Assembly (NCBI RefSeq): GCF_004005935.1
Contig: NZ_SACQ01000002.1
Coordinates: forward strand, 538,692 to 602,691
Direction: 5' to 3'
Origin: Neptunomonas marina
GTDB lineage: Bacteria > Pseudomonadota > Gammaproteobacteria > Pseudomonadales > Balneatricaceae
Length of the DNA stretch: 64,000 nucleotides
Under the pieces are notes generated by a model. That model worked only from the letters and a program-made list of their open reading frames with translations, was not told where the DNA came from and searched no databases. Positions 29,874 to 38,149 of the stretch are shown piece by piece (the first letter of the stretch is position 1; each line of letters begins with the position of its first letter). Position numbers and translations under genes: made by a program.

Positions 29874-30061
29874 TTTCGTATGCATTCAGGCTTAATTAAC
29901 TGAACTTGGGTTGCTCCCTTCATTTATGTCGGTAATTAGGCTATTTTTTATACTCTGCCTTTCAGGGATGCGAAAGCTGGCTAGGAGCCAAACCTGTCAC
30001 GAGTAGACTGACAACAATAATAATGAAGCGCTGCAACGCCAGCGCATTTGGATCGCTACGA

Positions 30062-31048
30062 ATGGACTATCATAAACTGCTTTTTATCGGGCCAGTCGGG
30101 GCAGGTAAGACCTCGGCTATTCGCTCGATTTGCGACGACCACGAGAATATTGAAACCGAAGCGAAGGCTTCAGATGTCACCGGAAGACGAAAGCCTACGA
30201 CGACGGTAGCTATGGATTACGGCTGTCTCACTTTAAGTGATGATGAAGCTGTGCAACTCTACGGTACGCCTGGGCAGGCGCGCTTCAAATTTATGTGGGA
30301 TATGTTGGCGACCAATATCGCCGCTGACTGCGCGGGTATCGTCTTTTTGGTGGACAATACACGCAACTATCCCATGCGAGACCTTAAGTACTATGCGCAA
30401 GAGTTCGCTGAGCTTATCTCGCGTAAACCTGTCATCGTTGGGGTAACCCGATCTGATCTACGTGATACCCCAACACTACTAGAGTATGAAAATACGCTAG
30501 AAGAGATGGGTATTAACGCCCGAGTGCGTTTTATCGATGCACGTAAAGCATCCAGTGTCTTGCCAGTTGTTGAGGAACTCCTGCAAGATAAAGTACGCTT
30601 TAACGAGTGGGCTGAGCTTGCCAAGAGAGCGATAGCTAATGACGCTGAGCTTGAAGAGGAATGGGTACCTGTTGATGCATCCAGCTATGAGATTCAGGAT
30701 TATCGCGGAGAAGAGGTCGTGATGAAAGATTCAATTGTTGATGACGTAATGAACTTTAAAGGCGTCAAAGGAGCGGCGTTAACCGATGATATGGGTGATG
30801 TAGTTACCTCCTCTATTGAGTCTGGTGAAGTCAACGACTTCGTAGGGTTCGTCTCTGGCGTTGTCAAAGTGTTCGAAGAAGTATCTGACCTTGGTAAGGT
30901 GCAAAGCGTCTCTTTGCGTAGCGCGAAAGAGGATAACATCACCGTATTTCTCAATGACTCGGAACAGGTGCTCGGGATCCAATCCTCCAATCGGGTATCG
31001 TTTCGTGCGTTGAAGCAACAAGTTGACGATCTTTTGCAGTGGGGTTGA
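30062..31048 (+). CDS. Small Ras-like GTPase fused to a roadblock/LC7-like domain
   Basis: From the ATG at 30062 (328 residues) the N-terminal domain is a GTPase. It has a P-loop GPVGAGKT (10-17), a G3-like GTPGQ (68-72) in place of DxxGQ, and a G4-like TRSD (129-132); the switch region has RRKPTTTVAMDYG. Residues about 228-326 look like a roadblock/LC7 domain (FKGVKGAALTDDMGDVVTSS ... VSFRALKQQVDDLL), the fold of MglB-type regulators of MglA GTPases. Enzyme and regulator-like domain are thus on one chain. An in-frame ATG at 30023 would add 13 residues absent from relatives. The next gene, 10 nt on, encodes another roadblock-like protein. Confidence 0.78.
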   Translation: MDYHKLLFIGPVGAGKTSAIRSICDDHENIETEAKASDVTGRRKPTTTVAMDYGCLTLSDDEAVQLYGTPGQARFKFMWDMLATNIAADCAGIVFLVDNTRNYPMRDLKYYAQEFAELISRKPVIVGVTRSDLRDTPTLLEYENTLEEMGINARVRFIDARKASSVLPVVEELLQDKVRFNEWAELAKRAIANDAELEEEWVPVDASSYEIQDYRGEEVVMKDSIVDDVMNFKGVKGAALTDDMGDVVTSSIESGEVNDFVGFVSGVVKVFEEVSDLGKVQSVSLRSAKEDNITVFLNDSEQVLGIQSSNRVSFRALKQQVDDLLQWG

Positions 31049-31058
31049 CGTTTAAGCT

Positions 31059-31721
31059 ATGGAAAAAATACTAAAAGACCTCGAACTACTCGGTGGGATT
31101 CACCATAGCTGCCTCTTCAAAGAGGACGCTGTCGATGCCTCTACATTCCCCAGCATTCTGGATGAAAACATCGCGGGTGCCTGCCGTGTTATTAGGCAGA
31201 TCTTTATGGCGGTTGAGGGGATGGACCTAGACCACCGAGAGGTATTTCTCGAATTAGATGAAAACTTATTGATTGGCTACGCGATCAACTCAGATGTGCT
31301 ACTGCTGATGATGACGGATAAGGACGTGAATCTAGCCCTTATCAATACCAGCATTCGCTCTGCTGTACCGAAAATCCGCAAGCAGCTAACACCTGATGCG
31401 GTGGAGGAAACGCCCGCAACGGCACCAGATAAAGCTGCAGCTAAGCCTAAGCGCCCGGGGCGCCCTTGGCACGAAGCGGAACTGCTAGGGGTCATGGATC
31501 AGTTGCGTGAAGGGTTAGCCGTTTATATTGGTCCAGCGGCATCGATTGTTTTCGATGATGCATATGATCAATGGTACAGCGAGCATGGTGCGCAAAAGAG
31601 TAAGGTTGCTGAGTTGATCAAAGTACTTGCAACCGAGATTGACGATAAAAGCGAGCGCAGCCAGTTTTTGCAAAACGCTGTCAATATTGTGCGTGCTAGC
31701 GCACAGCAGGGAGCACGCTAG
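31059..31721 (+). CDS. Roadblock-like protein with C-terminal helical domain, partner of the GTPase
   Basis: A 220-residue protein. Residues about 25-108 have the alternating pattern of a roadblock/LC7 fold (VFLELDENLLIGYAINSDVL, LINTSIRSAVPKIRKQL). A Pro/Ala/Lys-rich linker (about 111-137) leads to a C-terminal helical domain (about 138-215) with AVYIGPAASIVFDDAYDQWY and EIDDKSERSQFLQNA, similar to the small domain called DUF8082 at the end of some signalling proteins. It is 10 nt after the GTPase-roadblock fusion, so the two surely share a transcript. Function is unknown; a regulatory subunit is inferred. Confidence 0.65.
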   Translation: MEKILKDLELLGGIHHSCLFKEDAVDASTFPSILDENIAGACRVIRQIFMAVEGMDLDHREVFLELDENLLIGYAINSDVLLLMMTDKDVNLALINTSIRSAVPKIRKQLTPDAVEETPATAPDKAAAKPKRPGRPWHEAELLGVMDQLREGLAVYIGPAASIVFDDAYDQWYSEHGAQKSKVAELIKVLATEIDDKSERSQFLQNAVNIVRASAQQGAR

Positions 31722-31725
31722 CACG
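31692..31725. repeat. Inverted repeat at the end of the GTPase/roadblock operon
   Basis: CGTGCTAGC (31692-31700) and GCTAGCACG (31717-31725) form a perfect 9-bp inverted repeat around the stop codon. No T-run follows on either strand, so it may stabilise the 3' end or block convergent transcription. Confidence 0.45.
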
Positions 31726-31739
31726 GCGTATCAGCTCAG

Positions 31740-32681
31740 CTACTTGAAGCGTAAAACCAGCTTGCCTTGGGTTCGTCCTGAGGCGATCTGGTCAAACGCT
31801 TCACCCAACTGCTCAGGCTTATATTCAGCAGCGACAGACAGTACGAGATCTCCGCTTGCCGCTAGATTGAGCATTTGGGCCAGTTGTGCGGCATTAGGCA
31901 CCGCCCGCATACTGAGCACTTTCCGGTCGGCTGCTTCACCCGCTGCTATCACCTCATCCTTTGTTACCGTAGGTAGTGTGACCATCACGCCGTCCGCTTT
32001 GAGTGCGGGTAGAGCGTTGATGGCGTGTTGCCCACCCACGCAGTCGAGAATCACATCGACAGGCTCGATCACATCGGCCACGTTGGCGGCTTGGTAGTCG
32101 ATCACTTCATGACAGCCTAACTCGCGAAGATAAGCATGCTTAGGTGCAGAAGCAGTACCAATAACGGTGGCGTTTTTGTGTGCTGCCAACTGAACGGCTA
32201 AATGGCCCACACCGCCTGCAGCCGCTAGGATGAGAATGCGTTGCTTGGGTTGCAAGTTAGCGCCCTCAAAGAGCGCTTGCCAAGCTGTTAAACCTGCTAG
32301 AGGGAGCGCTGCTGCCACATTCATATCGACATTTTCGGGGACTCTCGCCAGTGATGCGGCGGGTGCCGCGATCTGTTCAGCGAAGCAGCCTGCGCGCGCT
32401 GGAAAGTGGATAAAGCCACAAACGCGATCAGCTGTTTGATAGTCCGCTACATCTGCACCACATGCCATCACTGTACCTGAGAACTCCCATCCTGGAATAA
32501 AGGGTAACTCACCAATGAAGGGTGCAGCACCGCCGCCAGAACATGTTTTCCAATCGATGGGGTTGATACCCGCCGCATGGGTTCGAACCAGCACATCACC
32601 TAACTTCAGGCTCGGTTCGCTTACCTCTTCATATCCTAAGACATCGTTACCGCCAAAGGTGTGTAGTTGTATTGCTTTCAC
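31740..32681 (-). CDS. NADP-dependent quinone-oxidoreductase-like MDR protein
   Basis: A 313-residue medium-chain dehydrogenase/reductase of the zinc-free quinone oxidoreductase type. The GroES-like N-terminal domain (HAAGINPIDWKTCSGGG) is followed by a Rossmann domain with AAAGGVGHLAVQLA (about residues 151-164), the usual NADPH-binding motif. Zinc ligands are missing. Such enzymes reduce quinones or enones; the physiological substrate is unknown. It converges on the roadblock gene. Confidence 0.85.
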   Translation of the reverse strand: MKAIQLHTFGGNDVLGYEEVSEPSLKLGDVLVRTHAAGINPIDWKTCSGGGAAPFIGELPFIPGWEFSGTVMACGADVADYQTADRVCGFIHFPARAGCFAEQIAAPAASLARVPENVDMNVAAALPLAGLTAWQALFEGANLQPKQRILILAAAGGVGHLAVQLAAHKNATVIGTASAPKHAYLRELGCHEVIDYQAANVADVIEPVDVILDCVGGQHAINALPALKADGVMVTLPTVTKDEVIAAGEAADRKVLSMRAVPNAAQLAQMLNLAASGDLVLSVAAEYKPEQLGEAFDQIASGRTQGKLVLRFK

Positions 32682-32808
32682 GCGGTGCTCCTCGCTACTG
32701 GGCTGTTTCGGTCAAACATTAGAGTAGACTTAAGCCTATCTGTGCAGCTCCTGTAACGCAATTCTGCTAGTCTATGGCACCTTATAAGACCAAAAGGAGC
32801 AGTGATAA

Positions 32809-33036
32809 ATGAACTTTCTAGCCACGATTGAGCCTTTTCTATTCTGGGGTGGATTGATCGTATTTTGCGTATCGTTGGCGATGTATGTTGGACGTACCAA
32901 AGATATGAAGTCAGTGCTGATGTTTTGGCAGCCAACGATCAGCTTTAATGCGATCGAATTCAAAGTAAACCGTGCAGGACTAGGTTTGATGATTCTTGCT
33001 GTGGTTATGCGCTTTATCGTCTTTTTTGTTGCTTAG
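32809..33036 (+). CDS. Small inner-membrane protein of unknown function
   Basis: A 75-residue protein with two hydrophobic segments (about residues 8-26 and 56-74) and a polar loop between. AAAGGAGCAG lies upstream of the ATG, a strong ribosome-binding site. It is 8 nt before cysZ and probably cotranscribed. No family is recognised. Confidence 0.68.
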   Translation: MNFLATIEPFLFWGGLIVFCVSLAMYVGRTKDMKSVLMFWQPTISFNAIEFKVNRAGLGLMILAVVMRFIVFFVA

Positions 33037-33044
33037 GAGTTAAG

Positions 33045-33785
33045 ATGCGAGGAAATCCTGTCAAAGGAGCGGGCTACCTTTTACGTGGTTTTAGCATGCT
33101 GACGCAGCCGGGTATTCGCCAGTTCGTTCTGATCCCGTTGTTGATAAACATTCTGCTGTTCTCGGGTGCTATCTGGTTGCTGATCAATGAGTTTGATCGT
33201 TGGGTGGCGTACTGGATGTCACAGTTGCCAACGTGGTTATCTTTTCTTGATTTCCTACTTTGGCCTTTGTTTGCACTGTTGGTGTTAATTGTTGTTTATT
33301 ACGGCTTCTCTATCGTAGCGAACATGATCGCCGCGCCGTTCAATGGCTTCCTGTCTGAGAAGGTGGAGCTACAGCAACGGGGTGTGCGTATCGCCGATGA
33401 TGGCTGGAAGGGGTTGCTGACGATGGTGCCACGCGCGCTTGCGCGTGAGCTGTCTAAGCTAGCGTACTACTTGCCACGTTTATTGGCGTTGCTCGTTATC
33501 AGCCTGATACCCGGCGTTAACTTGCTCTCGCCACTGCTCTGGTTTGTCTTCGGCGCTTGGATGATGGCAATTCAATATTGTGACTATCCCATGGATAACA
33601 ACAAAGTTACTTTCCGTCGTATGAAAGAGCTGCTAGCTGAGCGCAATCTTACCTCATTGAGCTTCGGTGCTATCGTTCAGATGGGGATGCTGATTCCGGT
33701 GGTGAATCTGATCATGATGCCTGCTGCGGTCATTGGTGCGACGCTGTACTGGTGCGAAGACCAAGCCCAGCGCGCAGGTTGCTAG
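33045..33785 (+). CDS. cysZ: Sulfate transporter CysZ
   Basis: CysZ is an inner-membrane sulfate uptake protein that supplies cysteine synthesis. The 246-residue sequence opens with the family's GAGYLLRGFSMLTQPGIRQFV and has FNGFLSEKVE near residue 100 and YPMDNNKVTFRRMKELL near 183. About four hydrophobic stretches are visible. GGAG precedes the ATG. It ends 3 nt from the stop of the convergent phoR, with no terminator between. Confidence 0.92.
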   Translation: MRGNPVKGAGYLLRGFSMLTQPGIRQFVLIPLLINILLFSGAIWLLINEFDRWVAYWMSQLPTWLSFLDFLLWPLFALLVLIVVYYGFSIVANMIAAPFNGFLSEKVELQQRGVRIADDGWKGLLTMVPRALARELSKLAYYLPRLLALLVISLIPGVNLLSPLLWFVFGAWMMAIQYCDYPMDNNKVTFRRMKELLAERNLTSLSFGAIVQMGMLIPVVNLIMMPAAVIGATLYWCEDQAQRAGC

Positions 33786-33788
33786 CAC

Positions 33789-35093
33789 CTAGCTCACCAG
33801 CGACTGCGGTGTCTTGGTGAGCATATCTCGGGAGAAGTGGCAGCAGAAGCTGCTACCAACCCCGGGTTGGCTTTCAATCTCTAAGCGAGCGCCGTGGCGC
33901 TGCAGCGCGTGCTTCACAATTGCGAGCCCCAACCCCGTTCCACCTGTGGCAGAAGAGCGCCCTTCATCGACGCGATAAAAACGCTCAGTTAGGCGCTCAA
34001 GGTGGATCGAATCGATACCAATACCATCATCGGTCACACATAGATGACCACCTTCAGTGTCTACTTCCCAAGTTACCTTGATATGGCCTTGAGCGGGCGT
34101 GTAGCGAACCGCGTTAAACACAAGGTTAGAGAAGGCGTTTTGCAGCTCTTGTGACTGCCCCAGCAGGTCATAGTTGGGGTTGGCATCTAACTCTATACGA
34201 TGCTCTTTATCGCCAGATAGCGCGATTGCATCAGCCTGAATGGAACGCAGCATCCCTTGAATATTGACAGGGTTTTCATCGGGAATGTGTTGGCTGGCTT
34301 CAAGCCGCGACAGTAGCAGCAGATCGGATACTAAGCTCTCCATACGAATGGCTTGATTCTGCATCTGTGTGAGTGCGCGCTCCATGGGTTTGGGTAGCGG
34401 CTGGTCCAGAAAGGTTTCGAGGTAGCCGCGAATAACTGTAAGCGGTGTGCGCAGCTCGTGTGATGCATTAGCAACAAAGTCTTGTCGCGTCTGCTCAAGA
34501 CGTATTAGTCGCGTAATATCACGGGCAACAATCAAACGATCACCCACACCAAACTCGGTGATCTGGTACTGTAAAACCGTATCGTTGTGCAGCGGGCTAG
34601 GTAACTGCAAAGGCTCTTCGTACTGCCCTTTGCGGTAATAGCGAATAAAGCGAGGGTCGCGCAGCAAGTTCATGAGAGGTTTGCCGCGATCAGCTGAGCT
34701 TTTCAAGCCGATCAGCCGCTCAGCCGCACGATTCCACCACTCTAAGTTATTTTGCTTATCAACAATAACGACCGCATCAGGAAGGGCAGAGGAGGACTGC
34801 TGAAAGCGGCTGATAACACTACGTAGATCTTTGCTCTTGTTGCGATGGCGCTTTTGCAAGCGCGCGAGATCATCGAAGATATCGCCCCACTGGCCATGGC
34901 TTTCAGGCGGCAGCAAATCGGTGCTTAATAGCCATTTTTGCAGGCGGCGTGTTTGTCGTAGTTGCAGGTAGGCCCAGAGCGATAAACCCGCAACCAGTCC
35001 CCAACTTAAACTACCTAGCAGTAAGCCAATAAAAGCTGGCAGTGCGATAACAGCAAAGAGGCCGCTAACGCCAGCACGAGGCGATTTTTGCAT
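33789..35093 (-). CDS. phoR: Phosphate-regulon sensor histidine kinase PhoR
   Basis: PhoR phosphorylates PhoB when phosphate is scarce, under control of the Pst system and PhoU. The 434-residue protein has two N-terminal hydrophobic segments (about residues 10-45), a PAS domain (about 95-195, VVIVDKQNNLEWWNRAAERL), the dimerisation H-box ASHELRTPLTVIRGYLE (about 209-225) and an ATPase domain with NLVFNAVRYTP and DDGIGI. It lies 35 nt after phoB. No large periplasmic sensor is present, as usual for PhoR. Confidence 0.95.
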   Translation of the reverse strand: MQKSPRAGVSGLFAVIALPAFIGLLLGSLSWGLVAGLSLWAYLQLRQTRRLQKWLLSTDLLPPESHGQWGDIFDDLARLQKRHRNKSKDLRSVISRFQQSSSALPDAVVIVDKQNNLEWWNRAAERLIGLKSSADRGKPLMNLLRDPRFIRYYRKGQYEEPLQLPSPLHNDTVLQYQITEFGVGDRLIVARDITRLIRLEQTRQDFVANASHELRTPLTVIRGYLETFLDQPLPKPMERALTQMQNQAIRMESLVSDLLLLSRLEASQHIPDENPVNIQGMLRSIQADAIALSGDKEHRIELDANPNYDLLGQSQELQNAFSNLVFNAVRYTPAQGHIKVTWEVDTEGGHLCVTDDGIGIDSIHLERLTERFYRVDEGRSSATGGTGLGLAIVKHALQRHGARLEIESQPGVGSSFCCHFSRDMLTKTPQSLVS

Positions 35094-35128
35094 AAACTGT
35101 TTAACCTAGATTGCGTGCAGCAGCGGTG

Positions 35129-35824
35129 CTATGCAACCTGCGTCGAGAAGCGGTAGCCCGTGCCGCGCACTGTTTGTACCAAATGGTCGTGCTGACTACC
35201 TAGCGCTTTGCGCAAGCGTCGGATATGCACATCCACAGTGCGTTCTTCAACGTAAACATTGCCACCCCAAACCATATCGAGCAACTGCCCACGGGAGTAT
35301 GCGCGGTCTTGGTGGGTCATGAAGAACTGTAACAAACGAAACTCGGTTGGGCCAAGCTCTATCGGCTTGTCATTGGCGGTCACGCGGTGTGAAATTGGAT
35401 CGAGTGTTAACCCTTCAACTGTAACGGGTTCTTCGATCCCTTTAGGCGTAGCTCGGCGAAGCACCGCTTTGAGGCGTGCAACGAGCTCGCGAGGTGAAAA
35501 AGGCTTGGTGATGTAGTCATCAACACCGGCTTCAAGGCCTTTTACCTTATGCTCCTCTTCCGTTTTAGCCGTGAGCATAATAATCGGCACATCAGCAGTG
35601 GTTTCATCTTTGCGCAGGCGGCGCGCCAACTCAATGCCACTCATGTTTGGCATCATCCAATCGAGCAGAATCATATCTGGCTTTTGATCAACAACTAACG
35701 CATGTGCTTCTTGAGCATTATCTGCCTCGATGCACTCGTAGCCTGCCATCTCCAGAGCTACTGCAATCATTTCCCTGATAGGAGCTTCGTCATCAACGAT
35801 CAGCACTTTCTTGCTTGCCGACAT
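35129..35824 (-). CDS. phoB: Phosphate-regulon response regulator PhoB
   Basis: PhoB activates phosphate-starvation genes by binding Pho boxes. The 231-residue protein has a receiver domain with the acidic pair DDEAP (11-15), phosphorylation Asp in LLDWMMPNMSG (near 54) and KPFSPREL (near 105). The C-terminal winged helix includes YVEERTVDVHIRRLRKAL. A Pho box lies 55-72 bp upstream of its start, so it is autoregulated. Confidence 0.97.
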   Translation of the reverse strand: MSASKKVLIVDDEAPIREMIAVALEMAGYECIEADNAQEAHALVVDQKPDMILLDWMMPNMSGIELARRLRKDETTADVPIIMLTAKTEEEHKVKGLEAGVDDYITKPFSPRELVARLKAVLRRATPKGIEEPVTVEGLTLDPISHRVTANDKPIELGPTEFRLLQFFMTHQDRAYSRGQLLDMVWGGNVYVEERTVDVHIRRLRKALGSQHDHLVQTVRGTGYRFSTQVA

Positions 35825-35862
35825 GGGTAAACCGCCTCTTACGCTTAAAATAAGACGGGAGT

Positions 35863-35896
35863 ATTACAATGTTTTATTGTGACACTATTGTTACAT
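35863..35896 (-). promoter_or_regulatory. Pho box and -10 of phoBR
   Basis: On the minus strand, ATGTAAC-AATA-GTGTCAC (35896 to 35879) is two 7-mers separated by 4 nt, the PhoB binding pattern. A -10 TGTAAT (35868 to 35863) lies exactly 10 nt downstream, so PhoB occupies the -35 position. Confidence 0.85.
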
Positions 35897-35910
35897 GCTA
35901 GAACAATTCA

Positions 35911-36795
35911 CTAAAGATAGTGAAGAAAAATGCCAACAAAGACCGACAACCCCGCGTAGTGGTTATTCAAAAAGGCACGAAAACAAGGGTCTCGCTCGCG
36001 ATCTTTGATCAGCCGCATCTGGTAAACAAAGCAACCGACAGCCCCCAGTAGGCCGAGATAGTAAAAGCCACCGAGCTGAGCCAGAAAGCCCGCTACTACA
36101 AGGAGGATAAGAGTAAGTATCAGCAGTATCGCGATAATGAGTTTATCGTATTGGCCAAACAGAATAGCGGTCGATTTGATACCAATCTTGAGGTCATCAT
36201 CTCGATCAACCATGGCGTACATGGTGTCATAGGCTACGGTCCAGAGTAGCTTGGCACTGTAGATCACCCATGCGATCAGCGGAATCTGTTCGCCGACAGC
36301 GGTAAATGCCATGGGGATCGCCCATCCGAACGCGGCGCCGAGAACCACTTGCGGTAGGTGGGTATAACGTTTCATAAAAGGGTAGAGTGATGCGAGAAAC
36401 AGACCACCAAATGACATAAGAATCGTCATCGTATTGGTTAGCAGCACTAAGCCAAATGCAACAAGCATGAGCGCAGCAAACAGTAATAGCGCTTCTTTGG
36501 CGGTGATTTTTCCCGTCGCTAAGGGGCGTTGAGCGGTGCGCTTTACATGCCCATCAACTTTCCGATCTGCAAAGTCGTTGATAACACAGCCAGCGGAGCG
36601 CGTCAGAAAAACGCCCAATGTAAAGATAACAATGAGCTTGAGATCGGGAATGCCTTCAGATGCGATCCATAGTGCCCACAAGGTTGGCCATAACAGCAGG
36701 TAGCTGCCGATCGGCCGGTTGAAGCGCGTCAAATTGACATAGACATCCAACCGCTCGCGTAAGCTCATGGGCTTAAATAGGGAGGCACCGGGCAT
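35911..36795 (-). CDS. ubiA: 4-hydroxybenzoate octaprenyltransferase UbiA
   Basis: UbiA attaches the polyprenyl tail to 4-hydroxybenzoate in ubiquinone synthesis, in the inner membrane. The 294-residue protein has both Asp-rich Mg-diphosphate motifs: NDFADRKVD (about residue 74) and [12 protein letters not shown] (about 193). Around eight hydrophobic helices are visible. It follows ubiC on the same strand, so the first two committed steps of the pathway are encoded together. Confidence 0.95.
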   Translation of the reverse strand: MPGASLFKPMSLRERLDVYVNLTRFNRPIGSYLLLWPTLWALWIASEGIPDLKLIVIFTLGVFLTRSAGCVINDFADRKVDGHVKRTAQRPLATGKITAKEALLLFAALMLVAFGLVLLTNTMTILMSFGGLFLASLYPFMKRYTHLPQVVLGAAFGWAIPMAFTAVGEQIPLIAWVIYSAKLLWTVAYDTMYAMVDRDDDLKIGIKSTAILFGQYDKLIIAILLILTLILLVVAGFLAQLGGFYYLGLLGAVGCFVYQMRLIKDRERDPCFRAFLNNHYAGLSVFVGIFLHYL

Positions 36796-36881
36796 AACAA
36801 TCCTTTTATATCATCACCCGTCATCTTTGAAAGTCGCCGTGACGGTATGCTAATGGAATTCAACCCTGTTTGAGGTCAGGG

Positions 36882-37436
36882 CTAGCTCGTTGTGGGCTGA
36901 TAGTTTACCTGCTCTAGTGCCGGTAAAAAAACCTCGCACACGAGTAGGGGTTTACCGGATAGATAAAATTGGGAGCGCCGTGCCCATAGCGTTTGCTCGC
37001 TGGTGATATCGAACCGGCTGACTTCGAGGGGGCCGCGGCGCATGGTTCGGTCATTAAAGAGCACACTGCCTAGCGACCGGTTACCGACGTGGTGGAGCTG
37101 TCGCTCGCGACCCGTCAGCGTTGCCGCAGGGATGATTGAGCGTGCGTAAACCCACGGCTCCTGATTGCCCAGTAAATGAACTTCACGAATGAGTGCGAGC
37201 TGGCGTGGTGGCATTCCCAATATCTGTGCTTCCGAGCGGTTCGGGCGTCCCCAGCCTTGTGCAATCACTTCAACGCTAAAATGACCTTGGCTGGCATTCA
37301 TCAGGTGCTGCGTCAGTGAGCCGCGGTCGGTTAACCAGCGCTGCCAGTGGTAGGGCGCATGGAGTGCGGACAAGCGGCGCAAATGATACCAGCGGGCATC
37401 AAAACTGGCGTGAATAAGAGAGTGGCGGACGGGCAC
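36882..37436 (-). CDS. ubiC: Chorismate pyruvate-lyase UbiC
   Basis: UbiC converts chorismate to 4-hydroxybenzoate and pyruvate, feeding UbiA. The protein is 184 residues from the GTG at 37436, which has AGGA 7 nt upstream; a TTG 6 nt earlier is too close to that site. Family features include SLTQHLM, WGRPNRSEAQILGMPPRQ with REVHLLG, and PWVYARSIIP (catalytic Arg). Length is normal. Confidence 0.9.
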   Translation of the reverse strand: MPVRHSLIHASFDARWYHLRRLSALHAPYHWQRWLTDRGSLTQHLMNASQGHFSVEVIAQGWGRPNRSEAQILGMPPRQLALIREVHLLGNQEPWVYARSIIPAATLTGRERQLHHVGNRSLGSVLFNDRTMRRGPLEVSRFDITSEQTLWARRSQFYLSGKPLLVCEVFLPALEQVNYQPTTS

Positions 37437-37561
37437 AAACAATTCCTTTATAAGCTCGGCAGGTATTCTACTCCTTTCCCATGCAGCACGTCACCGCTGG
37501 CCTTACGAAAGCGTGCGCTTGGTCACTTTCGATTAGCGCCACAATGAATTAGGATGCGGCC

Positions 37562-38149
37562 ATGAAAATATCTTCAGAGCAAGACAAAGTAGCAGCGGCT
37601 ACATTAACGCGTGCATGGGTTGAAACGATGGTAGTGGGGCTGAACTTATGCCCGTTTGCCGCGCCCGTCGTTAAGCAAGATTCAGTGCGTTACAGCGTTA
37701 CTGACGCAGCAACCGATGAGGACGTCGCGGCGGGCTTTTTAGGTGAGTTAGACCTCATTCAGCGCAGCGATGAAAAAAGCGTGGCAACAACACTCTATAT
37801 ATTTCCCAACGCAACCGCTGACTTTTACGACTATCTCGACCTGTTACACACCTGCGAGCGGTTACTCGATCAAGCAGGAATGAGTGAGCAGTTTCAGGTC
37901 GCTAGCTTTCATCCGGGTTATCTGTTTGCGGGTGTGGATCAAGATGACCTAAGCCATTGGACCAACCGCTCTCCCTTTCCAATGTTGCACATCATTCGTG
38001 AAAACCAGATGAGTAGAGTCTTGGCCCACTATAAGGACCCTGATGCGATCCCCGAGCGGAATATTGCCTTGATGCATGAACTGGGCAAAGCGGGACTGAT
38101 CGAGAGATTCCCGCCGTTAGCCGATTATTGGGATACGCACGCGCGTTAG
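37562..38149 (+). CDS. DUF1415-family protein
   Basis: A soluble 195-residue protein of the DUF1415 family. Characteristic stretches are WVETMVVGLNLCPFAAPV (about residues 19-36), ATLYIFPN-like TTLYIFPNATADFYDYLD, and FQVASFHPGYLFAGV near residue 119. No function is established for the family. Its stop overlaps the stop of the convergent GGDEF gene (38146-38149). Confidence 0.88.
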   Translation: MKISSEQDKVAAATLTRAWVETMVVGLNLCPFAAPVVKQDSVRYSVTDAATDEDVAAGFLGELDLIQRSDEKSVATTLYIFPNATADFYDYLDLLHTCERLLDQAGMSEQFQVASFHPGYLFAGVDQDDLSHWTNRSPFPMLHIIRENQMSRVLAHYKDPDAIPERNIALMHELGKAGLIERFPPLADYWDTHAR

